Source of the DNA: Cesiribacter sp. SM1
Lineage (GTDB): Bacteria > Bacteroidota > Bacteroidia > Cytophagales > Cyclobacteriaceae
Direction: 5' to 3'
NCBI RefSeq assembly: GCF_020178975.1
Contig: NZ_JAHXBU010000008.1
Coordinates: forward strand, 1 to 64,000
DNA: 64,000 nt
The position numbers and the translations under genes were made by a program. Positions within the stretch are counted from its first letter, which is position 1. Every line of letters begins with the position of its first letter. Below are positions 54,322 to 64,000 of this stretch, piece after piece. Below the pieces are notes generated by a model. The model searched no databases and was not told the DNA's origin. It saw nothing but the letters and a program-made list of their open reading frames with translations.

Positions 54322-56220
54322 ATGTGGCAAGTTGTTTTTAGGCTGCGCCTTTACTTGATGTTACTTTTACTAAGTGGCATAGCTGGGGGTATTTTTTCCT
54401 TTACTCCCCCAGCCCTGGATGCAGTCCCGGGTATCAAGGGGGGTGTACGGGAGTTTTATCAGGCCACAAACAGTCTTAAAAATATAGGGCAGGCTTTCAA
54501 GTTCAAACGCATTACTGCAGATTCTTTGCAGGCAACGCTTAGCAGTACCAGGCTGACTTACAAGAAAATTGAGTTTATTCTGGCTTACTACTATCCTGAA
54601 TATGTGGAGAGTCACATTAACGGAGCTCCCTTGCTGCACCTGGAAAGTGAGAATAGCCGTCCAGTTGTGATGGAGCCGGAAGGGCTCCAGGTACTGGATG
54701 AGTTGGTCTTTGCTGCAGAAGTTGAACATGAACGTGTGAAGATTGCCGAACTTGCCCAGAAGCTTGAGACGCATGCGGGTATCCTGTTGGCTGATCTGGA
54801 TAAAAAGAGCCTGGACAGAGGCGATGTAGTGGAGGCCATGCGCCTGCAACTGGTGCGCCTCTTTACCTTGGGCCTGACTGGTTTTGATACGCCAGGCTCC
54901 CAGAATGCCCTGCAAGAAGCTGCTGCTTCTCTGGAATCCCTGAAAGAAGTTGCTTCTTCCATCCATGCTGATAAGATTGCCAGCGGGGACAGGCTCTTTC
55001 AGGAAGCAATCATCAGCTTACAGCAAACCTTGTCATTCAATTCTTTTGATCGTTTATCTTTTCTTAAAACCTATATTAACCCGCTCTACCAGCAGCTTGG
55101 ACAGCTGCAAAAGGCGATAGATACTGCTGATGCTTCCGGTATCCAAGCCTGGAACAGGGGGAGTAATAGTCTGTTCGATGAAGATTTTCTGGACCCTTAC
55201 TATTTTACAGCCCTGGGCCGGGAGGAGGATAGTCCTGCATTACGAAACCTGGGTAAGGTGCTTTTTTATGATCCGTCCCTAAGCCAAAACGGGAAAATGA
55301 GCTGTGCAAGCTGCCATAATCCTCAAAAGGCATTTGCAGATGGGGAGGCTAAATCTTTGAGTTTGGTAGAAGGAAAAACAGTGGAGCGCAATGCACCAAC
55401 CCTTATCAATGCCGTGTATGCCAGCCGGTATTTCTATGACATGAGGGCTTTTAACCTGGAGCAACAGGCAGCGCATGTAATTTTTAACGAGATTGAATTT
55501 AATACAGCTCATGCTGAAATACTGGCAAAACTGAAAGCAAATAAGCAGTATAGAAAGCTTTTTAAAAAAACGTTTGGCAATAAAGTGATCACACGTGATC
55601 GGTTTTCAAAAGCCCTGGCTTCTTACGTACTTTCTCTTCGCTCTTTCAACAGCCCTTTTGACCAGTATGTGCGGGGAGAAACCAGCATGCTGGATGAGCA
55701 GGCAAAAAGAGGCTTTAACTTATTTATGGGAAAAGCGGCTTGTGGTACCTGCCATTTTGCACCTACTTTCTCCGGGCTGGTTCCGCCCTTATACATGAAA
55801 AACGAAAGTGAAATTCTGGGTGTGCTGCAGAATCCGAAGGCTGCTGCAAAAAATGTAGATCCTGACGAGGGTAGGCTCCGGAATGGTATTTTCCGGGAAG
55901 AAGCCTGGATCTATGAAAAGTCATTTAAAACCACTACCGTCAGAAATGCCGCACTTACCGCCCCCTACTTTCATAATGGCGCTTATGAGACACTTGAGGA
56001 AGTAGTTGACTTTTACGATACAGGTGGTGGCCAGGGGCAGGGACTTGAGGTGGTGAATCAGACGCTGTCTGCGGATTCACTCCACCTTACAAAGGACGAA
56101 AAAGAAGCCATCATCGCTTTTATACGGTCGCTGAATGATGTCGCTGTGGACGCTGCACCAGCAACAGGTGTAGCAGATCATGCTAAACAGCAGGGAGCCC
56201 CTGGCCATAACAGGCGATGA
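54322..56220 (+). CDS. Dihaem cytochrome c peroxidase (MauG/CCP type) with imelysin-like N-terminal domain
   Basis: A protein of 632 residues starting at the ATG at 54322 with a signal or anchor helix (LRLYLMLLLLSGIAGGIF). Residues about 50-290 are helical and imelysin-like (TRLTYKKIEFILAYYYPE, GLQVLDELVF). Residues about 310-620 are a bacterial dihaem peroxidase with haem sites Cys328-x2-Cys331-His332 and Cys474-x2-Cys477-His478. The second-site segment GTCHFAPTFSGLVPP and ALTAPYFHNGAYETLEEVVDFYD are typical. It is periplasmic. It overlaps its paralogue downstream by 4 bases. Confidence 0.9.
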   Translation: MWQVVFRLRLYLMLLLLSGIAGGIFSFTPPALDAVPGIKGGVREFYQATNSLKNIGQAFKFKRITADSLQATLSSTRLTYKKIEFILAYYYPEYVESHINGAPLLHLESENSRPVVMEPEGLQVLDELVFAAEVEHERVKIAELAQKLETHAGILLADLDKKSLDRGDVVEAMRLQLVRLFTLGLTGFDTPGSQNALQEAAASLESLKEVASSIHADKIASGDRLFQEAIISLQQTLSFNSFDRLSFLKTYINPLYQQLGQLQKAIDTADASGIQAWNRGSNSLFDEDFLDPYYFTALGREEDSPALRNLGKVLFYDPSLSQNGKMSCASCHNPQKAFADGEAKSLSLVEGKTVERNAPTLINAVYASRYFYDMRAFNLEQQAAHVIFNEIEFNTAHAEILAKLKANKQYRKLFKKTFGNKVITRDRFSKALASYVLSLRSFNSPFDQYVRGETSMLDEQAKRGFNLFMGKAACGTCHFAPTFSGLVPPLYMKNESEILGVLQNPKAAAKNVDPDEGRLRNGIFREEAWIYEKSFKTTTVRNAALTAPYFHNGAYETLEEVVDFYDTGGGQGQGLEVVNQTLSADSLHLTKDEKEAIIAFIRSLNDVAVDAAPATGVADHAKQQGAPGHNRR

Positions 56221-58217
56221 TCCCTGCGCTTAAAATACCTCATGTTTCTGTACTGCCGGCAGTCATCCTGCTGCTCATGGTGATACTGGTGCAGTTTACG
56301 TACAGGAAAGATCCCGGTGTTGCAGAAGCAAAAGCCATTGTTTTACGCAAAGCAGCTGAATTTGAGAAACACTTGCAGCTGCTACAGCAGACAGCCCGGG
56401 AATACCACTCGGGTAAAGTAACTGCAGCAGCAGTCCAAAAACAATTTTTGGAGACCAGGCTGGTTTATAAACAGGTAGCGTTTCTGCTGACTTACTACTA
56501 TCCTGAACACATTAAGGAGTATATTAATGGAGCACCACTGCCTCACCTGGATCCCTATCCTTACGAGGAAATACAGTTGCCAGAAACTTATTACCAGGAC
56601 ACTAACTATATCAGACTGGCACCCCTGGATTATCTGGAACCTAATGCTTACCTGAAAACCAGAAAAGTACTTGCACCGCGAGGGATGCAGGTAATGGATG
56701 AGCTTATCTTTTCCGAAGCGCTGGCAGGGGAAAGAGATAAGCTGCTGACGCTGACAGATGAGCTGGCATTTCGTAGCCGCATTATGCTGCAGGCGCTCTA
56801 CAAAAGACGCTACATACAGGCGCATGAGCTGATGGAAGCTGCCAGGCTTGAGATGGTGAGGCTGTTCACGCTGGGGATTACAGGCTTTGATACGCCAGGT
56901 TCTCTACATGCACTACCGGAAGCTAAAGCCTCGCTGGCAGGCATGTTTTATACGCTAAAACCGTTGTTAACAGCGCTTCCCATCCATGAGCAAAACCATC
57001 TTCTAGCTACTTTTTCAGGGGCGATGCAGTACCTGGAGGTGCACCATGATTTCAATACCTTTGATCGGCTGGCTTTTCTAACCCGTTACATTAATCCGCT
57101 GTATCGCCTGTTGCTGGAGGCCCACCAGGCGCTCGGGCTAGTTAACAGCAGTGCACTCACGGTTGAGGAACCCTCCTGGAATTTTTTCAGCCAGAATATT
57201 TTTGCAGAAGACTTTCTCAACCCATACTACTATTCCCTACTACAAAAGGAACAGGATAGTGAACGCCTGCGCGGCCTTGGCAAGACGCTCTTTTACGATA
57301 AGCGCCTGAGCAGTAGTACGCGCATGAGTTGTGGGAGCTGCCACCAGCCGGCACTTGCCTTTACTGACGGAAAGGCAAAATCACTGGCGAGCGTGGAGGG
57401 TCAGGTGGTTAAGAGAAACGCCCCCAGCCTGATCAATGCAGTTTATGCAGACCGTTACTTTTACGACCTCAGGGCATTTGACCTGGAAGAACAGCTGGAG
57501 CATGTGGTGGTGGATCACCTGGAATTTAATACCAGTTTTGATGCACTCGTAGAAAAACTGAATGCAGATACAGCCTATCGACAATCTTTCAATCAAGCCT
57601 TCAGGCTGGAGGGTAAGCCTATCACCCGCTACCAGTTTTCTGCAGCCCTGGCCTCTTACGTGTTGTCCCTACGGTCCTTCAACAGTCGGTTCGATCAATA
57701 CGTGAGGGGTGAGCGTGAGGAAATTTCCGAACAAGTGCGTCATGGTTTTAACTTGTTTATGGGGAAAGCGGCTTGTGGTACCTGCCACTTTGCACCCCTT
57801 TTCAGCGGCCTGGTGCCTCCACTTTATCAAGAAAATGAAAGTGAAGTGCTTGGGGTGATGGAGAAACCCGGTAGTAACAAGGTAGATGATGATGCAGGCA
57901 GAGCAGCTGGTAAAGCCTATCAGGAAAATGTGGAAATCTACCACCAGTCCTTTAAAACTGTAAGCATACGGAATGCAGGTCTAACGGCCCCATATTTCCA
58001 CAACGGTGCTTACAAAACCCTTGAAGAAGTTCTTGACTTTTATGACCATGGTGGCGCAGGCGGTTTAGGGTTCAGCTATGAAGTTCCACACCAAACCTTA
58101 CCTCCGGATTCTCTTCACCTTAACCCTGCAGAAAAGAAGGCCATCATAGCATTCCTTCATTCGCTTTCGGATACTACCTTCACTGAAAATACTACTGCGG
58201 GACAAATTTCCCCCTGA
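56217..58217 (+). CDS. Dihaem cytochrome c peroxidase (MauG/CCP type) with imelysin-like N-terminal domain, tandem paralogue
   Basis: A protein of 666 residues starting at an ATGA overlap with the previous gene. An N-terminal membrane helix (VLPAVILLLMVILVQFTY) is followed by the same imelysin-like module (TRLVYKQVAFLLTYYYPEH, GMQVMDELIF), with an insertion of about 35 residues containing many Tyr and Pro (around residues 115-150). Haem motifs are Cys372-x2-Cys375-His376 and Cys520-x2-Cys523-His524. The pair arose by duplication and may work as a heterodimer or on different substrates. It is followed by a 277-base gap and the giant phosphatase gene. Confidence 0.9.
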   Translation: MIPALKIPHVSVLPAVILLLMVILVQFTYRKDPGVAEAKAIVLRKAAEFEKHLQLLQQTAREYHSGKVTAAAVQKQFLETRLVYKQVAFLLTYYYPEHIKEYINGAPLPHLDPYPYEEIQLPETYYQDTNYIRLAPLDYLEPNAYLKTRKVLAPRGMQVMDELIFSEALAGERDKLLTLTDELAFRSRIMLQALYKRRYIQAHELMEAARLEMVRLFTLGITGFDTPGSLHALPEAKASLAGMFYTLKPLLTALPIHEQNHLLATFSGAMQYLEVHHDFNTFDRLAFLTRYINPLYRLLLEAHQALGLVNSSALTVEEPSWNFFSQNIFAEDFLNPYYYSLLQKEQDSERLRGLGKTLFYDKRLSSSTRMSCGSCHQPALAFTDGKAKSLASVEGQVVKRNAPSLINAVYADRYFYDLRAFDLEEQLEHVVVDHLEFNTSFDALVEKLNADTAYRQSFNQAFRLEGKPITRYQFSAALASYVLSLRSFNSRFDQYVRGEREEISEQVRHGFNLFMGKAACGTCHFAPLFSGLVPPLYQENESEVLGVMEKPGSNKVDDDAGRAAGKAYQENVEIYHQSFKTVSIRNAGLTAPYFHNGAYKTLEEVLDFYDHGGAGGLGFSYEVPHQTLPPDSLHLNPAEKKAIIAFLHSLSDTTFTENTTAGQISP

Positions 58218-58494
58218 TGAAGGTGGAAAAGTTGCAAGGGCGCAGGAAAAGAAATGCCCAAGTCATGCACCTAGACAGTTGTTTGAAGGGTGCAGCAATG
58301 GTTCCCTGGCACAATAGTGCAGTTTTATCTCGTCAGTGTTACCTGCAGGAACGCAGTTTTAAGCTATCGTTATTTTTCGTTTCCTTTTGAGGTTTTGCTG
58401 TAACCAAAGCATACAGATAGCATAACACCGAATATTACAACAAAGGCAAATTCATGCTCAACTTTGCTTTCGTGTTAAAACCTTACATCATAAC

Positions 58495-61400
58495 ATGAAA
58501 AAGTTTACCAGATGGATGCTACTGTATGCCTCGGTTCTGTTTACCCTGGCTGCATCTGCTCAATCAATTCCCGGCGACTCTGTCGTATTTGGGCCCATGT
58601 TCAGTCCTGTGTACAACGACTCTGTACGGGTCTGGGTAGTCACCACCAGCACAGGTACGGGCGATCCATTAAACCTGGAGGTGCGTGCTGGCGGCTCCGG
58701 GGCGCCGCTTGCCGGGACAGTGTATAATTCAGATGACCGGCTGGGGTACACGCTTCGTTCTTTTGTATATGGAGGGCTTGCCAAAGGAGAAGCGTACACC
58801 GCAACACTCCTGAAAAACGGACAAATACTGGATCGGACGGCAGCCATCATCAATGAGGCGGAGGTAATAGATGACTTTTCTTTTTTAGCAGGGGGGTGTG
58901 GCAGAATTTACGACACCACCCGCTGTATAGACCTGCCTGAATCGCGCACCCATAAAAACGGGGATCCGGCTATTTTCAACCAGATGGCAAAAGAAGATAG
59001 CGACCTTATGATCTGGCTGGGTGATGCAACTTACTTACTGGGCCTGCAGCATGCGGATGGACAGTGTCCTGATGGTATAGACGACTGGGCAAACAAAGAC
59101 ATGGCCTTTGATCGTTACCGCTTCTACCGTAAGTTTCACGACTCTCTGACCATGGCCATGCCACAGCTGGCGATCACTGATAACCACGATACCGGCCCGA
59201 ATGAATTCAACAAAACCATGCCTACGCTGGGGGAGATGAAGGAAATTTTTATGGACTGGTGGCCCAACCCTCACTACAACCGTACCAGCGAGGGGCAGGG
59301 GCTTTTTTCTTCCTATCGCTACAAAGATGTAGAATTTTTTCTGCTCGATAACCGCAGTTACCGCGATGGTACGCACCAGCACCTGGGCGCCGAGCAGCTG
59401 GAATGGCTAAAGCAAGGCTTGGCAAAATCAGGAGCTACATTTAAGGTGCTCGTCAATGGAACGCCCTCTTTTGGTCAAAATGTAGGCGGCAGAAACTTTG
59501 CTGCTACCCAACAGGCAGTAGAATTAAAGCAGTTTATCCAGGAGAACAACATCGATGGTGTGCTTTGCTTCAGCGCAGATGTGCATGCACAGGAGTTGCG
59601 TGGCACCTACGCCGGATATAACTATCCCTTCTTCGACTTTCTTTCGGGAAATCTTAATTCAGATGTGGGTGATGGTATGGTTAACATAAACTATAATGCC
59701 GAACTAATCATCAGCGGCGTGAAACAGACCTACCTGAAGGTAAGCGTTTTCGGAGATCCCGCAGATCGCAGAATGAAAGTGCAATATGTAGATCTTACCG
59801 GCACTCCCTACTTCGAGTCGGTTATTCATGCTGATATGCTTAAAAGCATAGACCATGATGCCAGAAAGCTTTCCCTAAGCTTTGCCAATAGCCTGAAAGA
59901 TTCTTCTCTTTATAACATTAAAGTGCAGGGTAACATCACCTACGGTCCTGACAGAAAGGGCAACAGCCTGTCTGCGGCGGTTTTTAGCCCTGGAAATGCA
60001 CTACAGTTAAGCAGCAACGCTGCCTTAAGCTTACATGAGCGTACATTTAGCCTTGGCTATTGGGTAAATCCTTCTGATTTTGGTACAGCGGGGGCGGCTG
60101 TTTTTTCAAATGCTGCAACCGGAAAAGGCATGACCATTGGTTTCAGTGCAGAAGGGAACCCACAGTACAGTGATCACGCTACCGGCAAGCTTTACACCAG
60201 CACGGTAAAAATACCTACCAGCAGATGGTCGCATATTGCCTGGAAATACGATAACGTAAAGCGCCAGCTAACCCTCTTTCACAACGGCCTGCTTACACAG
60301 CAATGGACTGGCGTAGTACCGCCTGCCGCTTCTGATGCTGCTCTCCTGCTGGGCAGCAGTTTTGAAGATAAAGCTTTTTCCGGCTCCCTGGATGAGGTGG
60401 CGCTTTGGGGCAAACTGGTCGCGGACGAAACCATCAAAATGGCTTCTGAATATAAGCCCAACAGGGGAGCAGTGCTGAAGCTTAGCGGAACGCAAAACAT
60501 GGCCATACCGGGTGAGGTGCTGAATCCTGCCCTGAGCGGCGATTTTACTATTGCATTCTGGGGTAAGCTGAATGCAGATCCGGGGGGCAACCACAAAATT
60601 CTGGCCAGTAACTCCCGCGTTAACAACAACACCACTGGTCTTTCATTTGAATTTCCGGACAACAACAAGCTCAATGTAGTGGCTGGTACAAACGGCAGTG
60701 GCTGGAATGCCATCACCGATAAGGGGAATGCCTGGAAAATAGGTGAGTGGAACCATGTGGCTGTGTCTGCCACACAAAATGGTATGCTGATCTACTATGT
60801 AAATGGTGAAAAAGTGGGTGAAACTCCTTTTGCTGCATATGTGCCTAATCCAACCGGTCTTGGCCTTGGCGATAGCCCCTTCTATGGCAGCGAGGTACAG
60901 GCAGAACTGGATGAGCTAAGGATCTGGAGTACCGCCTTAAGCCAGGACAGCATTAAAAAAAGCATGCACTATCCACTACAGGGTACAGAGGATAAGCTTG
61001 CGTTTTACTATGATTTCAGTGAAGCCGCCTCGGGCAGCATTAAGAGCAAAGGAGCGATCCCTTATGAAATAGCCCTGAATGGCGCTGAAATTACTGATGG
61101 CACCTCGCCTGTGGCATTAGTGCCCCCTGCTTATAAAGAAACCGTAACGGCTAACTGGAGTGCTCAAAACACTCGTGATAACGGGTTTTACCTGAATGAT
61201 CCCGTTGCCAACTTCAACAGCAACCTGGTGATTGGCAAAGGCAAAGGGGGAGAAATACTACCCCTGTATCCCGAAAGTGATACCCTCTACCTGACTACAG
61301 CCTGGTTGTTGAATCCTTCCAATATGAGCAGCGGAACGGTGAATGTAGACCCTGCTAAGTTGCTAACCAATCCTGCAGCTGTAACCGGATCAGCTACCCA

Positions 61401-64000
61401 TTATTTCCTGCTGCAGGGAAATCCGGCTGATGGGTTCAATCCTGTTAGTTCAGGAGCCTATAATGGCACCGTGGTACAGTTCTTTAATGTTCCCCTCGAT
61501 TCTGCTGTCTATTACCTTGCATGGACTGGCAACAGTGAAAAGGAATTAGTTGCCGCTTCCTTTGCCATCAACGCCGGCGGTGATGATGTAGAGCAGGATG
61601 CCAATACCGGCGTGATGTATACCACCAGCTCCGACCTTGAACTTACCAGGGACGGCACCAGTGAGCAGATCATCGGGCTGCGCTTTACCAACGTTACCAT
61701 ACCGCAGGGAGCAGTAATAACCGAAGCCTATCTGCAGTTTACGGTAGATGAGGTGAGTACCACCGGAAACGTAGATGTTGTACTGGCAGTGGAAGACAGG
61801 GAAAACCCCCTTGCCCTTGCCGGTTTTGATTACAACCTCTCCAGCAGACTTTTTGCCTATGGCGATACACTGGTCTGGAACATCGAACCTTTTGCAGTGG
61901 CAGGCCAGGCAGGCCTGGAGCAACGCTCTCCTGATATGTCGGGACTCCTCCAGAAAATCATTAACAAAGAAAACTGGAAGGCAGGGAATGCAGTAGTGGT
62001 AGCAATGGCCGATCCGCTGCTACTGAACCTTCCCGGCTATAGCGGTAACACGGGCAAACGCGTGGCGCAGACCTACGACAAAAGCGCTGCAAATGCAGCC
62101 CGCCTGGTGGTAAAGTACGAGAAGCCAAACCGTTATTTTAACGGTACTTTTCCAATAGCAAAAGGAGCTTCCTGGAAGTATGAGGATACAGGCCGTGATT
62201 TAAGCGCTGCTAACTGGACAGCCCCTGATTACGCAGATTCAAGCTGGGCCTGGGGAAATGCTGTTTTAGGCTATGGCGATGGAAAGGAAACAACAAGCCT
62301 GAGCTGGGGCAGTGATGCTAACACTAAACATGTTACCTACTACCTGCGTCATGTTTTTGAGGTGGAGAATGCGGCGCAGTACGGATCGCTGGTTTTTGAT
62401 GTACTACGCGATGACGGTGCTGTGGTATATGTAAACGGAAAAGAAGCTTTCCGGATGAACATGCCGGAAGGAGCGGTTGGCTATAATACCCTTGCCACTG
62501 CTGCTGTAGGCGGAAGCGATGAAACAACCTATTTCCGTGCCAAAACCCCCAACCTGCTGAAGGATGGCGTGAACGTGATAGCGGTAGAGCTACACCAGGC
62601 TACTGCCAGCAGCTCTGATCTCGGCTTTGACATGGAGGTTGGTTTCGAAGCACCCCCTGCAGGACCAGCCAGCTTCCCGCTGGCAAAAGAATCGCAGTGG
62701 AATTACCTGGACCAGGGAATCAGCCTGGACAACACTGCCTGGAAGGACAGCACCTACAACGATGAAAGCTGGGCTTCCGCTAAGGGTCCTTTAGGCTATG
62801 GCGACCCGATGAATACACAAATATCCTATGGGCCTGATGCGGGTAATAAATTTATCACTACCTACTTCCGCAGGCAAGTCATGATTGATACCACAGCCTT
62901 GGCAGATTTTGTACAAATCGGCTTGCGCAGAGACGACGGTGCCCTGGTGTACATCAATGGCAGGGAAGTTGTCCGCAGCAACATGCCCGAAGGAGCTATT
63001 AACTACCTGACCACCTCCGCCACCATTGTGGATGGTGCTGCAGAACGGGAATACTTTGTCTTCAATGTACCCAAGACTGTTTTCAGCAATGGACTTAACC
63101 AGCTGGCAGTAGAGGTGCACAACCGCGATGGCCAAAGCTCCGATCTTGGCTTTGACCTTTACATGAAAAACGCACCGGTGCCGAATCCGCCTGCAGATTG
63201 CAGTGGTGATGAAATAGGCTGCTTTACCTCGATTGTGCCCACAGCACAAACCCAGCACATGATCATCCCGAACGGACACCGCTTCCAGATGATCTTTAAG
63301 CAGGGAGAAGCTTATACCAAGGGTAGTGGTACCGTACCTGGCAATCACGACTTCACGGCCTATCTTCCTATTGAAGGCAGCAGCGAACTTGGCCACCTAT
63401 CGGTAAACCACGAGAATTCTCCGGGTGGTGTGTCTATCCTGGACCTGCACTTCGACAGTTCAAAGCTGTTGTGGGTTGTGGATACGAGCCAGCAGGTAGA
63501 TTTTTATAACAATGATCTGGTCACTACTTCCCGTAACTGTTCCGGCGGTATTACACCCTGGGGCACCATCATCACCAGTGAAGAAAGCACCAATGGCGGA
63601 GACCTGAACGGCGATGGTTATCAGGATGTGGGCTGGCATGTGGAGATTGATCCTATCACTGCAAAAGTGGTGGATTACGATAAAGATGGCCGGCAGGATA
63701 AGCTATGGGCCATGGGCCGGATGAACCATGAAAACATTGTTGTGGCTGCTGATGGAAAAACAGCCTATTACGGCGAAGACGGCGGCACCCATTGTGTTTA
63801 TAAATTTGTGGCCGATACCCCTGGTGATCTTAGCAAAGGAAAGGTGTTTGTGCTGAGCCTCGACAGGCCATTACTGGGAGGAGACCCCACAGGAAGCACT
63901 GCCCGCTGGATACAAGTGCCGAATACAAGCCAGAGCGACCGCAATAACCTGAACTCATTAGCAGCTTCTTTAGGTGGCACCATCTTTAATGGCATAGAAG
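58495..64000 (+). CDS. Giant secreted protein with PhoD-like and PhoX-like phosphatase domains (partial, runs off the window)
   Basis: The frame is open from the ATG at 58495 to the window end (1,835 residues visible, no stop). A signal peptide (1-22) is followed by a PhoD-like metallophosphatase (about 100-430): WLGDATY with Asp177, TDNHD at 229-232, LLDNRSYRD and SADVHAQE with His364. Two LamG-like jelly rolls follow (about 503-655 and 663-825), then a beta-sandwich of CBM96 style (about 1023-1205) and two homologous repeats of about 165 residues (1223-1385, 1403-1565; RDDGAVVYVNG and RDDGALVYING). From about 1583 a DUF839/PhoX-like domain begins (NHDFTAYLPIEG, NCSGGITPWGTIITSEE, MGRMNHENIV). 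It probably releases phosphate from organic esters outside the cell. Both catalytic roles are inferred from motifs. Confidence 0.85.
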   Translation, partial: MKKFTRWMLLYASVLFTLAASAQSIPGDSVVFGPMFSPVYNDSVRVWVVTTSTGTGDPLNLEVRAGGSGAPLAGTVYNSDDRLGYTLRSFVYGGLAKGEAYTATLLKNGQILDRTAAIINEAEVIDDFSFLAGGCGRIYDTTRCIDLPESRTHKNGDPAIFNQMAKEDSDLMIWLGDATYLLGLQHADGQCPDGIDDWANKDMAFDRYRFYRKFHDSLTMAMPQLAITDNHDTGPNEFNKTMPTLGEMKEIFMDWWPNPHYNRTSEGQGLFSSYRYKDVEFFLLDNRSYRDGTHQHLGAEQLEWLKQGLAKSGATFKVLVNGTPSFGQNVGGRNFAATQQAVELKQFIQENNIDGVLCFSADVHAQELRGTYAGYNYPFFDFLSGNLNSDVGDGMVNINYNAELIISGVKQTYLKVSVFGDPADRRMKVQYVDLTGTPYFESVIHADMLKSIDHDARKLSLSFANSLKDSSLYNIKVQGNITYGPDRKGNSLSAAVFSPGNALQLSSNAALSLHERTFSLGYWVNPSDFGTAGAAVFSNAATGKGMTIGFSAEGNPQYSDHATGKLYTSTVKIPTSRWSHIAWKYDNVKRQLTLFHNGLLTQQWTGVVPPAASDAALLLGSSFEDKAFSGSLDEVALWGKLVADETIKMASEYKPNRGAVLKLSGTQNMAIPGEVLNPALSGDFTIAFWGKLNADPGGNHKILASNSRVNNNTTGLSFEFPDNNKLNVVAGTNGSGWNAITDKGNAWKIGEWNHVAVSATQNGMLIYYVNGEKVGETPFAAYVPNPTGLGLGDSPFYGSEVQAELDELRIWSTALSQDSIKKSMHYPLQGTEDKLAFYYDFSEAASGSIKSKGAIPYEIALNGAEITDGTSPVALVPPAYKETVTANWSAQNTRDNGFYLNDPVANFNSNLVIGKGKGGEILPLYPESDTLYLTTAWLLNPSNMSSGTVNVDPAKLLTNPAAVTGSATHYFLLQGNPADGFNPVSSGAYNGTVVQFFNVPLDSAVYYLAWTGNSEKELVAASFAINAGGDDVEQDANTGVMYTTSSDLELTRDGTSEQIIGLRFTNVTIPQGAVITEAYLQFTVDEVSTTGNVDVVLAVEDRENPLALAGFDYNLSSRLFAYGDTLVWNIEPFAVAGQAGLEQRSPDMSGLLQKIINKENWKAGNAVVVAMADPLLLNLPGYSGNTGKRVAQTYDKSAANAARLVVKYEKPNRYFNGTFPIAKGASWKYEDTGRDLSAANWTAPDYADSSWAWGNAVLGYGDGKETTSLSWGSDANTKHVTYYLRHVFEVENAAQYGSLVFDVLRDDGAVVYVNGKEAFRMNMPEGAVGYNTLATAAVGGSDETTYFRAKTPNLLKDGVNVIAVELHQATASSSDLGFDMEVGFEAPPAGPASFPLAKESQWNYLDQGISLDNTAWKDSTYNDESWASAKGPLGYGDPMNTQISYGPDAGNKFITTYFRRQVMIDTTALADFVQIGLRRDDGALVYINGREVVRSNMPEGAINYLTTSATIVDGAAEREYFVFNVPKTVFSNGLNQLAVEVHNRDGQSSDLGFDLYMKNAPVPNPPADCSGDEIGCFTSIVPTAQTQHMIIPNGHRFQMIFKQGEAYTKGSGTVPGNHDFTAYLPIEGSSELGHLSVNHENSPGGVSILDLHFDSSKLLWVVDTSQQVDFYNNDLVTTSRNCSGGITPWGTIITSEESTNGGDLNGDGYQDVGWHVEIDPITAKVVDYDKDGRQDKLWAMGRMNHENIVVAADGKTAYYGEDGGTHCVYKFVADTPGDLSKGKVFVLSLDRPLLGGDPTGSTARWIQVPNTSQSDRNNLNSLAASLGGTIFNGIE

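Overview
The window looks like a chromosomal segment of a Bacteroidota bacterium, most likely a Cytophagales relative. The reasons are the protein families (DUF5686, DUF4833, cupin-AraC regulators, TPR histidine kinases with an EIHHRVKNN box, the Atu4866 family, tandem MauG proteins, PhoX/LamG chimeras), AT-rich leaders mostly without Shine-Dalgarno sites, and the sphingolipid genes. No tRNA, rRNA, CRISPR array, insertion sequence or prophage was seen. Both ends cut through genes.

Region 1 (1-2.4 kb) holds the tail of an FMN-reductase-like gene, a YceI gene and an alpha/beta hydrolase. Region 2 (2.4-15.8 kb) is one long + strand operon of 14 genes with overlaps or short gaps. It encodes serine palmitoyltransferase, a GNAT ceramide synthase, a ceramide reductase, inositol-phosphate synthase, a CDP-alcohol phosphatidyltransferase, a PgpA-like phosphatase, an Aur1-like PAP2 protein and a fatty acid hydroxylase. 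Together these form an apparently complete route to inositol phosphorylceramide. GtrA, DUF5686, DUF4833 and an unnamed membrane protein in the same operon may handle transport.

Region 3 (16-24 kb) carries a second YceI, a ferredoxin-class III nucleotide cyclase, an HD domain fused to a Pycsar-type transmembrane effector, polyphosphate kinase overlapping that gene, and an Omp85-like barrel preceded by an atypical kinase-like domain. Region 4 (24-36.4 kb) is a loosely organised set of oxidoreductases and hydrolases (three SDRs, an F420-type reductase, an FMN reductase, an isochorismatase-like protein, an esterase) framed by Crp and AraC regulators, with long perfect hairpins after several genes.

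Region 5 (37-43.7 kb) has a sigma-54 response regulator, an intact pirin gene between two decayed genes (pirin and GNAT remnants), a tandem universal stress protein, a cNMP-binding-like protein and a decayed histidine kinase 3' end. Region 6 (43.7-48.8 kb, mostly minus strand) holds a KefB-type antiporter and a two-gene unit of a bestrophin channel with an LCIB-like (theta-type) carbonic anhydrase. That pairing parallels components of the algal CO2-concentrating mechanism. Region 7 (49.6-54 kb) has a TPR histidine kinase, a second cyclase-like protein lacking one metal-binding Asp, and an AraC regulator. Region 8 (54.3-64 kb) has tandem imelysin-like/MauG dihaem peroxidases and a very large secreted protein combining PhoD-like and PhoX-like phosphatase domains, truncated by the window end.

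Recurring themes are cyclic-nucleotide signalling (two cyclases, two cNMP-binding-like proteins, one HD/Pycsar protein), phosphate metabolism (PPK, PhoD/PhoX) and local duplication followed by decay.
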